Shown: positions 33,099-46,764 of the stretch, piece by piece
How positions within the stretch are numbered: the first letter of the stretch is position 1
Layout of the letters: every line of letters starts with the position of its first letter
Assembly (NCBI RefSeq): GCF_049723905.1
Contig: NZ_JBJKFD010000001.1
Coordinates: forward strand, 1 to 64,000
Source of the DNA: G963665185 sp049723905
Lineage (GTDB): Bacteria; Desulfobacterota; Desulfovibrionia; Desulfovibrionales; Desulfovibrionaceae
Length of the DNA: 64,000 nt
Direction of reading: 5' to 3'
The notes under the pieces: generated by a model
Told to the model about the DNA's origin: nothing
What the model saw: the letters and a program-made list of their open reading frames with translations, nothing else
Database searches by the model: none
Translations under genes and position numbers: made by a program

Positions 33099-33138
33099 AA
33101 AAGAGCGCATTACTCCCCAGGGAGTACTGCGCTCTTTT
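33099..33138 (+). terminator. Terminator or attenuator between rplL and rpoB
   Basis: AAAAGAGCGCATTACTCCC pairs with GGGAGTACTGCGCTCTTTT, a near-perfect 19-bp stem with A and T tracts at its base. It likely lowers rpoBC transcription relative to rplJL. Confidence 0.8.
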
Positions 33139-33373
33139 ACCCGTTCTTTTGTTGGACGAATTTGAAAAAGTTAGTGATTTCAATAGGTAAGAGGAAAGAA
33201 CAGGTCTTGATTTTTTTTGAGAACATGGTATCTTCTACAGTTACCGTCCAAAAAATCATCCAAACCGCAGGAATTTCTATTATCGTGCGGAATCTTACCT
33301 ATCCCCAGTCCGTCCACCTGACAAGATCAGGCGTCGTGTCCCTTTGATTAACCCTATTCCCGGCGAGGAAACC
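33139..33373 (+). promoter_or_regulatory. rpoBC leader region
   Basis: The 235 bases between the terminator and rpoB hold no gene. A weak promoter candidate, TTGATT-16 bases-TATCTT, lies near 33207-33234, and a CCGCA/TGCGG hairpin lies near 33265-33290. The region can provide rpoBC with its own promoter and an RNA leader; details are inference. Confidence 0.35.
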
Positions 33374-37495
<4,122 letters not shown>

Positions 37496-37559
37496 ACGGC
37501 CGGTCGGTCTGGCGGAACAAGGCAAGGCGTATCAACTTCAATCATGAGAGGGCCCGACA

Positions 37560-40500
37560 ATGACGTTGGATGATCTGTTTACTTTCAGAACACCTGCCAC
37601 GCAGAATGCATCGGCGCGTGGTGTCAAGGCCATCAAGATATCCATCGCTTCCCCCGAGACCATTCGCGAATGGTCCTACGGCGAGGTGAAAAAGCCCGAG
37701 ACTATCAACTATAGAACCTTCAAGCCCGAACGCGACGGCCTTTTCTGCGCCAAGATCTTCGGGCCTGTGAAAGACTACGAGTGCAACTGCGGCAAATACA
37801 AGCGCATGAAGCACAGGGGCATCGTCTGCGAAAAATGCGGCGTTGAAGTCATTGCGTCCAAGGTTCGTCGTGAACGCATGGGTCACATCGAACTGGCCGC
37901 CCCGGTCGCTCACATCTGGTTCCTCAAGACCCTGCCGTCCAAGATCGGCACTCTGCTGGACATGACCATGTCCGAGCTGGAAAAGGTCTTGTACTTTGAT
38001 TCCTATATGGTCATGGACCCCAAGGAAACCAACCTGAAGCAGTACCAGGTCATCTCCGAAGACCAGTACTTCCAGGTCATCGACCACTATGGCGAAGACG
38101 CCATCCGGGTCGGTATGGGCGCTGAATGCGTCAAGGAACTCCTGGATGAGATAGAGCTGGAAAGCCTGCGCACCACCTTGCGTGAGGAATCCCAGGCCAC
38201 TCGGTCCCAGACCAAGAAGAAAAAGCTTACAAAACGGCTGAAGATCGTTGAAGCCTTCCTGGAATCAGGCAACAGCCCGTCCTGGATGATCATGGAAGTC
38301 GTTCCTGTCATTCCTCCGGAACTGCGTCCCTTGGTTCCCCTGGATGGTGGACGTTTTGCCACCTCCGACCTCAACGACCTGTACCGCCGTGTCATCAACC
38401 GAAACAACCGTCTGAAACGGCTTCTGGAGCTGGGTGCGCCGGATATCATCATCCGCAACGAAAAGCGCATGCTGCAGGAATCTGTGGACGCCCTGTTCGA
38501 CAACGGCCGCCGCGGTCGTGCCATCACTGGCACCAACGGCCGTCCGCTCAAGTCCCTGTCCGACATGATCAAGGGCAAGCAGGGCCGTTTTCGTCAGAAC
38601 CTTCTGGGTAAACGTGTCGACTATTCCGGTCGTTCGGTTATCACCGTCGGTCCGTACCTCAAACTGCACCAGTGCGGTCTTCCCAAAAAGATGGCCCTGG
38701 AACTGTTCAAGCCGTTCATCTATTCCAAGCTCGAAGAAAGAGGCATTGCCTCTACCATCAAGAGCGCCAAGAAGATGGTGGAACGCGAAGAGCTGGTGGT
38801 TTGGGATATCCTGGAAGAGGTTGTTCGCGAGTATCCCATCATGCTCAACCGTGCACCTACGCTGCACCGTCTGGGCATCCAGTCGTTCGAGCCGATCCTG
38901 GTGGAAGGCAAGGCGCTGCGCCTGCACCCCCTGGTCTGCTCGGCCTACAACGCCGACTTTGACGGCGACCAGATGGCTGTGCACGTTCCGCTTTCCCTGG
39001 AAGCGCAGATCGAATGCCGCGTGCTTATGATGAGCACCAACAACATTCTTTCGCCCGCCAACGGCAAGCCCATCATCGTGCCTTCCCAGGACATCGTTCT
39101 GGGGCTGTACTACCTTACGGTCATTCGTCCCTTTGAAAAGGGCGAAGGCAAGATCTTTGCCGACCGCATGGAAGTTACCCAGGCCATCGACGCCGGTGTG
39201 GTCAGCCTGCACGCACGCATCAAGCTGCGTCTGGACGGCAAACTGGTGGATACCACTCCGGGCCGTGTCATCGTTTCCGAACTGCTTCCCGCGGAAGTTC
39301 CGTTCGAATTCGTCAACACCATGCTCGTCAAGAAGACCATCGGCAATCTGGTCAGCGAGGCATACCGCCGCGCAGGAACCAAGGCTACGGTTATTCTCTG
39401 CGATAAGATCAAGAACCTCGGGTATGAATACGCCACCCGCGCCGGTATCACCATCGGCGTGAAGGACCTGTGCATTCCGGATGAAAAGCCGCGCATGCTG
39501 CAGGACGCCACGGACACGGTTGAAGACATCAACCGCCAGTACCAGGAAGGTATCATCACCCGTACGGAAAAATACAACAAGGTGGTCGACGTCTGGACCA
39601 AATGCACCCAGGATGTTGCGCGCGAAATGATGGTGCGCATCGCCACGGACACCATTGTCGATGAAAAGACCGGCAAGTCCGAAGAGTGCACAAGCTTCAA
39701 CCCGATCTACATGATGATCAACTCGGGTGCTCGAGGCAACCAGGACCAGATGCGTCAGCTTGCCGGTATGCGTGGTCTGATGGCCAAACCTTCCGGTGAA
39801 ATTATTGAAACACCCATTACTTCGAGTTTCCGTGAGGGCCTGTCGGTTCTGCAGTACTTCAACTCCACGCACGGCGCGCGGAAAGGTCTGGCCGATACCG
39901 CACTCAAGACGGCAAACTCGGGTTATCTGACCCGTCGTCTGGTGGACGTGGTTCAGGACGTCATTGTTTCCGAGCATGACTGCGGAACCGTTGACTGCAT
40001 CGAACTCACCCACCTGATCAAAAACGGCAACATCGAACAGCCGCTGTCCGAGCGCGTTCTCGGCCGCGTAACCATGTTCCCTGTGCTGGACGACGAAACG
40101 GGCGACGTGCTGATTCCAGAAAACACAATCATCGACGAAAAGTATGCCCAGATCATCGACGATAAGGGCATCAACTCCATGATGATCCGCAGCGTCATGA
40201 CCTGCCGCGCCAAGCAAGGTGTTTGCGCTCTGTGCTACGGCCGCGATCTGGCCCGTGGACATCTGGTCAACGTTGGTGAGTCCATTGGTATCATCGCCGC
40301 CCAGTCCATCGGCGAACCCGGAACTCAGCTGACAATGCGTACCTTCCACATTGGTGGTACGGCAGCAGCCGAAGTTGAAAAGAGCTCCATCGAAGCCGGA
40401 CACACCGGCCAGGTGGTTCTGCACCGGGTCAAGACCGTCACCGACAGGCAGGGCAATCTGATGTGCCTGAACAAGAGCGGTCAGGTCGGCATTGTCGACG

Positions 40501-41723
40501 AACAGGGCCGCGAGCGTGAGAAGTACGTGCTGCCTTCCGGCGCCAAGTTGTACGTTGCCGCGGAACAGCAGGTTAAAAAGGGCGATAAGATAGCCGAATG
40601 GGACCCGTTCAACGAACCGTTTGTTTCAGACGTTTCCGGTACCATTCGTTTTATCGACATCATCGAAGGCAAGACCTTCCAGGAAAAGGTGGACGAAGCG
40701 ACCCGTCGTGCAACCCGCACCATCATCGAATACCGGACCACCAACTTCAAGCCCTCCATCTCCATTGTGGATGAAAAGGGCAACCTGATGAAGCGGCCCG
40801 GTTCCGAGTCCATGTCCACGTACGCACTGCCCGTGGGCGCACTGCTCATGATCAACGACGGTGATGAAATCCAGGCCGGTGACATCATCGCTCGTAAGCC
40901 CCGCGAAACGTCCAAGACCAAGGACATCGTCGGTGGTCTTCCGCGCGTTGCCGAGCTGTTTGAAGTTCGCAAGCCCAAGGAGCTGGGCGTTGTGTCGGAA
41001 ATTGACGGCACCATCTCCTTCGGCCAGGAAACCAAGGGTAAGCGCAAGGTCGTGGTTACTCCGGAAACCGGCGAAACCAAGGAATACCTCATTCCAAAGG
41101 GCCGCCACATCACGGTTTCCGAAGGTGACTTTGTGGAAGCCGGCGAACTGCTTACCGAAGGGTATCCGGAACTGCACGACATCCTGAAGATCAAGGGCGA
41201 AAAGCACCTCGCCCGCTTCCTGGTGGAAGAAATTCAGGACGTGTACCGTTTCCAGGGCGTTGGTATCAACGACAAACATATTGAAATCATTGTCCGCCAG
41301 ATGCTCAAGAAGGTCAGCATCATCGATCCCGGCGACACCACGCTGCTCATCGGTGAACAGGTGGACAAGAACCGCTTTATGGAAGTCAACGACGATATCA
41401 TCAAGGAAGGTGGAAAGCCTGCCGTTGCCGAACCTCTGGTGCTCGGCATCACCCAGGCCTCGCTGACCACGGATTCCTTCTTCTCCGCCGCTTCGTTCCA
41501 GGAAACCACCAAGGTCCTGACCGAAGCTTCCATGGCGGGCAAGGTCGACTACCTGCGCGGCCTCAAGGAAAACATTATTGTCGGCCGTCTGATTCCGGCC
41601 GGTACCGGATACCGCCGCTACATGGATTGCGGCATCCAGGTGCCCGAGCAGCCGGAACGTCCGGACAAGTTCCTGGACGAACTGGACGTCAATCCGGAAT
41701 CTTCCGGAGCATTGGCCGAATAG
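37560..41723 (+). CDS. rpoC: RNA polymerase beta' subunit
   Basis: This 1387-residue catalytic subunit has the Mg-binding NADFDGDQMAVH motif, the N-terminal zinc ribbon CNCGKYKRMKHRGIVCEKCG and the second zinc site CRAKQGVCALCYGRD. Length is typical of proteobacteria. A strong bidirectional terminator follows, then a gene on the opposite strand. Confidence 0.98.
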   Translation: MTLDDLFTFRTPATQNASARGVKAIKISIASPETIREWSYGEVKKPETINYRTFKPERDGLFCAKIFGPVKDYECNCGKYKRMKHRGIVCEKCGVEVIASKVRRERMGHIELAAPVAHIWFLKTLPSKIGTLLDMTMSELEKVLYFDSYMVMDPKETNLKQYQVISEDQYFQVIDHYGEDAIRVGMGAECVKELLDEIELESLRTTLREESQATRSQTKKKKLTKRLKIVEAFLESGNSPSWMIMEVVPVIPPELRPLVPLDGGRFATSDLNDLYRRVINRNNRLKRLLELGAPDIIIRNEKRMLQESVDALFDNGRRGRAITGTNGRPLKSLSDMIKGKQGRFRQNLLGKRVDYSGRSVITVGPYLKLHQCGLPKKMALELFKPFIYSKLEERGIASTIKSAKKMVEREELVVWDILEEVVREYPIMLNRAPTLHRLGIQSFEPILVEGKALRLHPLVCSAYNADFDGDQMAVHVPLSLEAQIECRVLMMSTNNILSPANGKPIIVPSQDIVLGLYYLTVIRPFEKGEGKIFADRMEVTQAIDAGVVSLHARIKLRLDGKLVDTTPGRVIVSELLPAEVPFEFVNTMLVKKTIGNLVSEAYRRAGTKATVILCDKIKNLGYEYATRAGITIGVKDLCIPDEKPRMLQDATDTVEDINRQYQEGIITRTEKYNKVVDVWTKCTQDVAREMMVRIATDTIVDEKTGKSEECTSFNPIYMMINSGARGNQDQMRQLAGMRGLMAKPSGEIIETPITSSFREGLSVLQYFNSTHGARKGLADTALKTANSGYLTRRLVDVVQDVIVSEHDCGTVDCIELTHLIKNGNIEQPLSERVLGRVTMFPVLDDETGDVLIPENTIIDEKYAQIIDDKGINSMMIRSVMTCRAKQGVCALCYGRDLARGHLVNVGESIGIIAAQSIGEPGTQLTMRTFHIGGTAAAEVEKSSIEAGHTGQVVLHRVKTVTDRQGNLMCLNKSGQVGIVDEQGREREKYVLPSGAKLYVAAEQQVKKGDKIAEWDPFNEPFVSDVSGTIRFIDIIEGKTFQEKVDEATRRATRTIIEYRTTNFKPSISIVDEKGNLMKRPGSESMSTYALPVGALLMINDGDEIQAGDIIARKPRETSKTKDIVGGLPRVAELFEVRKPKELGVVSEIDGTISFGQETKGKRKVVVTPETGETKEYLIPKGRHITVSEGDFVEAGELLTEGYPELHDILKIKGEKHLARFLVEEIQDVYRFQGVGINDKHIEIIVRQMLKKVSIIDPGDTTLLIGEQVDKNRFMEVNDDIIKEGGKPAVAEPLVLGITQASLTTDSFFSAASFQETTKVLTEASMAGKVDYLRGLKENIIVGRLIPAGTGYRRYMDCGIQVPEQPERPDKFLDELDVNPESSGALAE

Positions 41724-41748
41724 CCAATCCGACATTCATACATCAATA

Positions 41749-41785
41749 AGAAGGGCCGCCCGATTTTTCGGGCGGCCCTTTGTTT
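41749..41785. terminator. Bidirectional terminator of rpoBC and glycerate kinase
   Basis: AAGGGCCGCCCG and CGGGCGGCCCTT pair around ATTTTT, with T-rich sequence after it. It lies between convergent genes. Confidence 0.88.
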
Positions 41786-41810
41786 TGGTCGGCAGGGGAG
41801 GGTGATGTGT

Positions 41811-43187
41811 CTATCGCACAAGAATGATCTGAATGTCGCAGACGTTGGTGTTGGTCGGACCGGTCTTATAGATGGAACCGGCTTTGCAATGGAAATGATA
41901 CGAATCATTGGCAGCCAGGTAGTCGTCGATCTTGGCAGCCATATCCGGTGCGTCCTTGAAAATGGCTGCATCGGCAAACGCACCGGCCGCATCGGTGGGA
42001 CCGTCGTTTCCGTCTGTTGAAGCGGCAAGGAAATGAATTCTTTCACCGGCCCCGTTCCAGCTACGCATGTTTTCCAGAAATGCCAGGGCCATTTCCTGGT
42101 TGCGGCCTCCTTTTCCCTTGCCCTGGAGTGTCACCACTGTTTCACCACCCACGATTATGCAGGCGGGCTTTGGCAGAAACATGTCATTCCCGGCCACGTC
42201 TTTGGCTATGTCGGCCAGTGTATGGGCGGCGTTGCGTGCCTCGCCGGAGAGCTGAGCCGTGAGCGGCTGGGCGTTGTATCCAAGCTCTTTGGCCTTGGCC
42301 ACGCATTCCAGAACGGCCTGACGGTTGGTGCCTATGAGAATATTTTCGGCTGGTTCAAGTTCTGGAGCGCCGGGTTTGACCGTCTCCTTGAAAGACCCTT
42401 CGGCACCTTTTTCCAGACAGCGCATCACCGAGGCCGGGATTCTGTCGCAGATATTGTGGCGGGTACAGATGGCGAGCGCGTCGGTATAGGTGGTGGTGTC
42501 GCAGCTGGTCATGCCGGAAGCAATGGAGCCGAGGTCGTCACCGATCACATCGGAGAGGATGAAGTTGAGGCTGCGCGCCGGGTACATTGCCTGGAGCAGA
42601 CGTCCTCCCTTGATGCCGGAAAGATGTTTGCGCACGCAGTTGATTTCGGCGATGGAAACTCCCGAGCTGAGCAGGGCGTTGGTTACCGCCTGCTTATCTG
42701 CCAAGGTCAGGTTGATCTCACAATCCGGTCCGCACAGCTCGGCAGGGCAGGGCAGGAGTGCCGAGCCTCCGCCGGAAATGCAATTGATAACGAGTGTCCG
42801 TTCATCTGCTTCACCTGCCATCTCAAGAATCTGGCGGGCGGCAGCCACTCCGTTTTCGTCGGGGACAGGATGCCCGGCTTCGACGAGTGTGCAGCGCTTC
42901 AGCTTTTCTGTGTGTCCGTATTTGACGCAGACAAAACCTTTCTCTATCCGTTCACCGAGTATGGTTTCAAAGGCCAGGGCCATGCGCCCGGATGCCTTGC
43001 CAGCTCCAAGCAGCCATATTCTGTTGTATTGGGAAAGATCCACCTCCAATTGACGGTCCTCAAGAGTGATGCGCAGTGTGTCGCCATCGAGGTGAACCCT
43101 GGAGGTGATCATGGTTAGAGGATTGACCCGGGCCAGACCGGCCTGGAAAATTTCATCAAGGTGCTGTCGTACTGTCTGGTCAGTCAT
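41811..43187 (-). CDS. Glycerate kinase (DUF4147/MOFRL family)
   Basis: This 458-residue enzyme resembles GckA/TtuD-type glycerate 2-kinases. The N-terminal DUF4147 domain has LLGAGKASGRMALAFE, CISGGGSALLPCP, NCVRKHLSGIKGGRL and LSDVIGDDLGSIASG. The C-terminal MOFRL domain has VGGETVVTLQGKGKGGRNQE and STDGNDGPTDAAGA. It phosphorylates glycerate, feeding glycolysis. ATG 43187 follows AAGGA; the frame is open to 43304. It is the only reversed gene within the rpoBC-ribosomal supercluster. Confidence 0.9.
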   Translation of the reverse strand: MTDQTVRQHLDEIFQAGLARVNPLTMITSRVHLDGDTLRITLEDRQLEVDLSQYNRIWLLGAGKASGRMALAFETILGERIEKGFVCVKYGHTEKLKRCTLVEAGHPVPDENGVAAARQILEMAGEADERTLVINCISGGGSALLPCPAELCGPDCEINLTLADKQAVTNALLSSGVSIAEINCVRKHLSGIKGGRLLQAMYPARSLNFILSDVIGDDLGSIASGMTSCDTTTYTDALAICTRHNICDRIPASVMRCLEKGAEGSFKETVKPGAPELEPAENILIGTNRQAVLECVAKAKELGYNAQPLTAQLSGEARNAAHTLADIAKDVAGNDMFLPKPACIIVGGETVVTLQGKGKGGRNQEMALAFLENMRSWNGAGERIHFLAASTDGNDGPTDAAGAFADAAIFKDAPDMAAKIDDYLAANDSYHFHCKAGSIYKTGPTNTNVCDIQIILVR

Positions 43188-43813
43188 ATGTGTTTGTTCC
43201 TTGGAGCAAATGAGGTTGGTGTGCGGGGTGTGAATCTGCCTGATTTTATAGCGGCTATCAAGGGAGGGCGGTTCGCGCCCGACGTTGGATAGTGCAGCGA
43301 TCAATCCGCTCCCGGTTGAATGGTGACTGCTCTTTAAGGAAGTAAAAATGAGTCGTTGCTTTTTTTTTGAAAAATAAGGTAAGAAGGGGTTGCTTTTTTT
43401 TTATCTCTGCCATATACATCCCACTCCTCGGTGAGGAAAAGGGCCATTTGTGCCTGGAGACCTGAAGACCTTGAGGACGGGCGATGTCCGATAAGCAGCA
43501 GCAGGAACGAAAGTTCTTCCTTCCGCTTCGCGTGCATCAATTAACCAACAACTTCCTCTGCTTTTGCGCTGAGGTATTATCGCGGGTTTTACCCGTATCC
43601 TCAAGTGGTCGCTTTGTAAGAAGCGCCAGCCCCAGTACCCGTAGACGGCGTCAGTCGCTCTAACGGTCCTCCGCAGTCGGTATCCGACCTGTGGCGTCTA
43701 TCCCACTCGTACATATTTTGTGCAAGCGGTCTTTGCTGCTTGACACGTGTTGAGGTTTCGGAATACATCCAGCAACTTTGTGTCTGGAGCAACAACCGAG
43801 AACGGAGGGGTTA
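43188..43813. other. 626-base divergent gap before the str operon
   Basis: No gene is supported. Both divergent promoters must lie here. The plus strand is rich in potential hairpins: GGAAC-GAAA-GTTC (43502-43514), TGAGG...CGGG-TTTT-ACCCG...CCTCA (43570-43604), and a GTCGC-rich stem after it. Poly-T and poly-A runs lie at 43357-43400. It may include a structured leader or small RNA, but I recognise no family. Confidence 0.4.
43740..43769 (+). promoter_or_regulatory. Promoter of the str operon
   Basis: A consensus TTGACA, an 18-base spacer and TACATC (4/6) lie 45-75 bases before the rpsL ATG. Confidence 0.5.
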
Positions 43814-44185
43814 ATGCCCACCATTAACCAGCTGATTAGTAAGTCGAGGAAGAAGGTCCTCAAGCGGAAGAAGACTCCCGCGCTGTTGGAATGCCCTCAG
43901 CGTCGTGGTGTCTGCACCCGCGTGTATACGACCACGCCGAAAAAGCCGAACTCGGCTTTGCGGAAAGTCGCCCGTGTGCGACTGACCAACGGCATTGAGG
44001 TCACCGCCTATATACCAGGCGAGGGCCATAACCTGCAGGAACACTCCGTGGTAATGATTCGCGGCGGCCGTGTGAAAGACCTTCCCGGTGTCCGCTATCA
44101 TATCATCCGCGGCTCTCTCGACACTGCCGGCGTGCAAGATCGTCGTCAGGGTCGTTCCAAGTACGGTGCGAAGCGTCCGAAGTAA
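43814..44185 (+). CDS. rpsL: Ribosomal protein uS12
   Basis: This 123-residue decoding-centre protein has wild-type streptomycin-sensitive segments TTTPKKPNSALRKVARVRL and RGGRVKDLPGVRYH. CGGAGG precedes ATG 43814; the open frame to 43778 has no site. It begins the str operon. Confidence 0.97.
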   Translation: MPTINQLISKSRKKVLKRKKTPALLECPQRRGVCTRVYTTTPKKPNSALRKVARVRLTNGIEVTAYIPGEGHNLQEHSVVMIRGGRVKDLPGVRYHIIRGSLDTAGVQDRRQGRSKYGAKRPK

Positions 44186-44200
44186 AGGGAGTAACACGAA

Positions 44201-44671
44201 ATGCCTCGTAAAGGTCCCGTCCCCAAGAGGGCGATTCTTCCCGATCCTAAGTTTCGTAGCGTACTCGCTACGCGATTTATCAATCGTATGATGCTTGATG
44301 GCAAGAAAGGCACGGCGGAAAAGATTTTCTATTCGTGTCTCGACATCCTGGCCGAGAAATCCGGTGAGGAACCCATTCGCGCATTTGAAAAGGCAGTGGA
44401 CAACGTCAAGCCCCACGTCGAGGTTAAGTCCCGTCGTGTCGGCGGCGCGACATACCAGGTCCCCGTTGAAGTACGGCCTGACCGCCAATCCACCCTGGCT
44501 ATTCGCTGGCTGATCAGCTTTGCGCGTTCCAGGGGTGAGAAGGGCATGGTCACCAAGCTCTCCAACGAACTCCTGGATGCTTATAACAATCGCGGTGGTG
44601 CGGTGAAGAAGAAAGAAGATACTCACCGCATGGCTGACGCCAACAAGGCGTTCGCCCACTATCGCTGGTAG
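44201..44671 (+). CDS. rpsG: Ribosomal protein uS7
   Basis: This 156-residue protein nucleates assembly of the small-subunit head. Recognised by MPRKGPVPKRAILPDPKF, GGATYQVPVEVRPDRQ and TEHRMADANKAFAHYRW-like C-terminus (here THRMADANKAFAHYRW). It sits between rpsL and fusA with an AGGGAG upstream. Confidence 0.97.
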   Translation: MPRKGPVPKRAILPDPKFRSVLATRFINRMMLDGKKGTAEKIFYSCLDILAEKSGEEPIRAFEKAVDNVKPHVEVKSRRVGGATYQVPVEVRPDRQSTLAIRWLISFARSRGEKGMVTKLSNELLDAYNNRGGAVKKKEDTHRMADANKAFAHYRW

Positions 44672-44682
44672 GAGACGAGCAA

Positions 44683-46752
44683 GTGTCACGAGTCGTTCCC
44701 ATTCCCCAACAGCGCAATATCGGCATCATGGCTCACATTGATGCCGGTAAAACCACTACGACAGAACGTATTCTGTTCTACACTGGTGTGTCGCACAAAA
44801 TCGGCGAGGTCCATGACGGCGAAGCTACCATGGACTGGATGGCACAGGAGCAGGAGCGTGGTATCACTATCACCTCCGCTGCCACCACTTGCTTTTGGCG
44901 CGAACACCGTATCAATATAATCGATACTCCGGGTCACGTGGATTTCACAATGGAAGTCGAACGTGCCCTGCGCGTTCTCGACGGCGCCGTAGCCGTGTTC
45001 GACGCGGTGGCTGGCGTACAGCCCCAGAGTGAAACCGTCTGGCGTCAGGCAGACCGTTACAATGTTCCGCGTGTCGCGTTCATCAACAAGATGGACCGCG
45101 TCGGCGCCGATTTTTATCGCGCTGTGGGAACCATTGTGGATCGGCTCGGTGCAAAGGCGATTCCTCTTCAGATCCCCATGGGTTCCGAAGACGAATTCTA
45201 CGGCGTGATCGACCTTGTTGAAGGTAAGGCATGTGTCTTCAATACCGATGATCTCGGTACAGAAGAAATCCTTGATGCTATTCCTGAAGAATTCATGGAA
45301 AAGTACAAGGAAGCCCACCTCGAAATGGTCGAAGCCATTGCCGAAGAAGACGAAGATCTGATGGAAAAGTATCTCGGCGGTGAAGAACTCTCCGCTGAAG
45401 AGCTGCGCACAGGCATCCGCAAGGCTACCTGCAGCCTGACCATCTGCCCCGTCCTGTGCGGTTCCGCTTTCAAGAACAAGGGCGTTCAGCCCCTGCTCGA
45501 CGCCGTTATCGATTATCTTCCTTCTCCCGATCAGGTCCCTCACATGGTGGGTATCGATCCTCATTCGGAAGAAGAGATTACTTGTGAGTGCAGAGACGAC
45601 GTTCCTCTGGCCGCTCTGGCCTTCAAGCTGATGACCGACCCCTTTGTCGGCCATCTTACCTTCCTGCGCATTTATTCCGGTCATATCGAATCCGGCATGA
45701 CCGTCATCAATGCCAAGAACGGTAAAAGGGAACGTATTGGTCGTCTGCTCAAAATGCACGCCAACAAGCGTGAAGAAATCAAGTGGGCGGGCGCTGGCGA
45801 CATCGTCGCGGCTGTTGGTCTGAAGACCGCTGCCACAGGCGATACGCTGTGCGACCAGAAGACCCCGGTCCTGCTGGAGTCCCTTGATATTCCCGAGCCG
45901 GTTATCGAAGTTGCCATTGAACCCAAGTCCAAGGCCGACCGCGACTGCCTCGCCGACGCCCTGGGCAAGCTTGCCAAGGAAGACCCGTCTTTCCGCGTCA
46001 AATCCGACGACGAGACCGGCCAGACCCTGATTGCAGGCATGGGTGAACTGCACCTCGAAATCATCGTTGACCGTCTGCTGCGTGAGTTCAATGTCAACGC
46101 CAACGTGGGTGCTCCCCGTGTTGCCTACCGTGAAACCATCACGGCATCGACTGAGATTGATCACAAGTACGCCAAGCAGTCCGGTGGTCGCGGCCAGTAT
46201 GGTCACGTCTGCCTCAAGGTCGAGCCGAATCCGGAAAAGGGATACGAGTTCCTCGACTCCATCAAGGGCGGTGTTATTCCCAAGGAATACATTCCCGCCG
46301 TTGACAAAGGCATTCAGGACGCCCTCAAGGGCGGCGTTATGGCCGGATATCCCATTGTGGATATCAAAGCCGAGTTGCACTTCGGATCTTTTCACGAAGT
46401 CGACTCTTCGGAACAGGCGTTCTACATCGCCGGTTCCATGGCCATCAAGGAAGCCATCCGCAAGGCCAAGCCCGTGTTGCTTGAGCCCATCATGAGCGTC
46501 GAAGTGGTAACTCCCGAAGAGTACCTCGGCGACGTCATGGGCGACCTCAACGGTCGTCGCGGACGTGTCTCGGGCATGGAAGCTGTTGCCGGTTCTCAGG
46601 TCATCGCCTCTATGGTGCCGCTGTCCGAAATGTTCGGATACGCCACCGACCTGCGGTCTAAGACCCAGGGACGCGCGACCTTTACCATGCAGTTCGATCA
46701 TTACGAGCAGGTTCCGGCAAGCCTGGCGGAAGAAATCGTCAAGAAGCAGTAA
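44683..46752 (+). CDS. fusA: Elongation factor G
   Basis: This 689-residue translocase GTPase starts with GTG after AGGAGA. G motifs are AHIDAGKTTTTERILFYTG, DTPGHVDF and NKMDR; domain IV and V segments include KQSGGRGQYGHV and LNGRRGRVSGME. It lies between rpsG and tuf as in the canonical str operon. Confidence 0.98.
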   Translation: MSRVVPIPQQRNIGIMAHIDAGKTTTTERILFYTGVSHKIGEVHDGEATMDWMAQEQERGITITSAATTCFWREHRINIIDTPGHVDFTMEVERALRVLDGAVAVFDAVAGVQPQSETVWRQADRYNVPRVAFINKMDRVGADFYRAVGTIVDRLGAKAIPLQIPMGSEDEFYGVIDLVEGKACVFNTDDLGTEEILDAIPEEFMEKYKEAHLEMVEAIAEEDEDLMEKYLGGEELSAEELRTGIRKATCSLTICPVLCGSAFKNKGVQPLLDAVIDYLPSPDQVPHMVGIDPHSEEEITCECRDDVPLAALAFKLMTDPFVGHLTFLRIYSGHIESGMTVINAKNGKRERIGRLLKMHANKREEIKWAGAGDIVAAVGLKTAATGDTLCDQKTPVLLESLDIPEPVIEVAIEPKSKADRDCLADALGKLAKEDPSFRVKSDDETGQTLIAGMGELHLEIIVDRLLREFNVNANVGAPRVAYRETITASTEIDHKYAKQSGGRGQYGHVCLKVEPNPEKGYEFLDSIKGGVIPKEYIPAVDKGIQDALKGGVMAGYPIVDIKAELHFGSFHEVDSSEQAFYIAGSMAIKEAIRKAKPVLLEPIMSVEVVTPEEYLGDVMGDLNGRRGRVSGMEAVAGSQVIASMVPLSEMFGYATDLRSKTQGRATFTMQFDHYEQVPASLAEEIVKKQ

Positions 46753-46764
46753 GGGAGGCCCCCC

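Noticed and set aside
43334..43604. Two short minus-strand ORFs upstream of glycerate kinase
   Set aside because: Overlapping in different frames, no ribosome site, and composition looks random; more likely part of a non-coding region.
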